Origin: DATKYV01 sp035528275
GTDB lineage: Bacteria; Acidobacteriota; Terriglobia; UBA7540
Direction: 5' to 3'
NCBI GenBank assembly: GCA_035528275.1
Contig: DATKYV010000008.1
Location: 1 to 5,302, forward strand
Length of the DNA stretch: 5,302 bases
The translations under genes and the position numbers were made by a program. The notes under the pieces were generated by a model. It saw only the letters and a program-made list of their open reading frames with translations, searched no databases and was not told the origin of the DNA. Position 1 is the first letter of the stretch, and the number at the start of each line of letters is the position of its first letter. Shown here piece after piece: positions 4,826 to 5,302 of the stretch.

Positions 4826-5302
4826 TCAGCGAGGCAAGGGCCGCAGCGAAGCCAGTAATTTCTTGGGAGGATAGGTGTTCAGGACGCCTTTCTTTTCCAT
4901 CCAGCCGCGACGCGCGGTCAGCACCCCGAAGCGCATGAAATGCAGGTGATCGGGATGGTGGGCGTCAGTTGAAATGATGATTCTCATCCCCCGGTCGCCA
5001 ACCAGCTTCACCAGGCGGTCGCTCAGATCCAAGCGCTCGGGATTCCCGTTGAGTTCCAGAATTACGCCAGCCTTCCAGGCGGCTTCGAAGACCCGCTCGT
5101 GGTCGAACTTGAATGAATCCCGTTTCAGGATGTGCCGGCCCGTTGGATGGCCGAGGATTCTCACGTAGGGATTCTCGAGCGCCTTGAGCAGCCGCGCTGT
5201 CATCTCTTCCGCCGGCATGGTCATGCGGGAGTGGACGCTCGCCAGCACGATGTCGAATTGGCGCAACAGTTCGTCGGGGTAATCCAGCTTCCCATCGCCG
5301 AG
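4826..5302 (-). CDS. polX: DNA polymerase X family protein, C-terminal PHP domain (partial)
   Basis: The gene runs off the window edge; 158 C-terminal residues are visible and the frame is open to the last base. Numbered from the edge, they show the PHP phosphoesterase domain typical of bacterial PolX: LGDGKLDYPDELL (1-13), ASVHS with metal-ligand His24 (21-25), GHPTGR (51-56), ELNGNPERLDL (83-93) and STDAH with Asp113/His115 (111-115), closing with the usual GW..K..VLNT segment (133-143). In bacterial PolX this domain supplies Mn-dependent 3'-5' exonuclease and related activities beside the gap-filling polymerase in base-excision repair. All visible metal-ligand motifs are intact, so the domain is probably active. 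A full protein is usually about 570-580 residues, so roughly 415 residues, including the polymerase domain, lie outside. A stand-alone PHP phosphatase is a less likely alternative, since the LGDGKLDYPDELL and ELNGNPERLDL segments are PolX-like. Confidence 0.9.
   Translation of the reverse strand, partial: LGDGKLDYPDELLRQFDIVLASVHSRMTMPAEEMTARLLKALENPYVRILGHPTGRHILKRDSFKFDHERVFEAAWKAGVILELNGNPERLDLSDRLVKLVGDRGMRIIISTDAHHPDHLHFMRFGVLTARRGWMEKKGVLNTYPPKKLLASLRPLPR

Noticed and set aside
5264..5266. TTG at 5266 as the start of the PHP protein
   Set aside because: The frame is open to the window edge and the residues before the TTG match the PolX PHP domain, so the codon is an internal leucine.
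1..5302. tRNA, rRNA, CRISPR, insertion sequence or phage attachment site
   Set aside because: No tRNA-like cloverleaf, spaced repeats, transposase or terminal inverted repeats were found on either strand by eye.

Overview
The window is about 60% GC and densely coded. It reads as ordinary chromosomal DNA from a free-living bacterium. The gene content is an FHA-GAF-PP2C signalling phosphatase, a long-form inositol-3-phosphate synthase, a PHP-domain family X DNA polymerase and a beta-phosphoglucomutase-like HAD protein, with a TGcTATACT-type promoter. This mix would suit Acidobacteriota or a similar soil or sediment lineage, but that assignment is an inference and only moderately supported. I see no RNA genes, insertion sequences, CRISPR arrays, prophage genes or attachment sites.

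Layout: (1) Positions 1-141 hold no gene, only a GC-rich hairpin and a good sigma70-type promoter (TTGCTT, 17 bp, TATAAT). This promoter drives (2) a small stand-alone GAF-domain protein (142-696, +). (3) Convergent to it, 40 bp away, is ino1 (737-2062, -), which makes myo-inositol 3-phosphate from glucose 6-phosphate. Its best start is a GTG with a GGAGG Shine-Dalgarno; the open frame continues upstream to 2227, but that extension is probably not translated. (4) A 238-bp divergent control region (2063-2300) contains an AT-rich perfect palindrome, a GC-rich stem-loop, a second dyad just upstream of the -35 region, and an extended -10 for (5) an FHA-GAF-PP2C (SpoIIE/RsbU-type) phosphatase (2301-3953, +). 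(6) Tail-to-tail with it, and overlapping by 4 nt at the stop codons, is a HAD-superfamily sugar-phosphate phosphatase/mutase (3950-4684, -). (7) Upstream of that gene on the same strand, after a 141-bp gap, lies the C-terminal PHP portion of polX (4826 to the window edge, -).

How the genes may relate: two of the five proteins carry GAF sensor domains, and one of these adds phosphothreonine recognition (FHA) and a serine/threonine phosphatase output. They could belong to one signalling network, but nothing in the sequence ties them to ino1 or to the HAD gene beyond proximity. ino1 and the phosphatase gene share a divergent control region and could be co-regulated. The HAD gene could be cotranscribed with polX or use its own promoter in the gap. 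I did not find a convincing undescribed system. The points most worth a second look are the palindromes in the divergent control region, the stop-codon overlap at 3950-3953, and the long-form bacterial Ino1.
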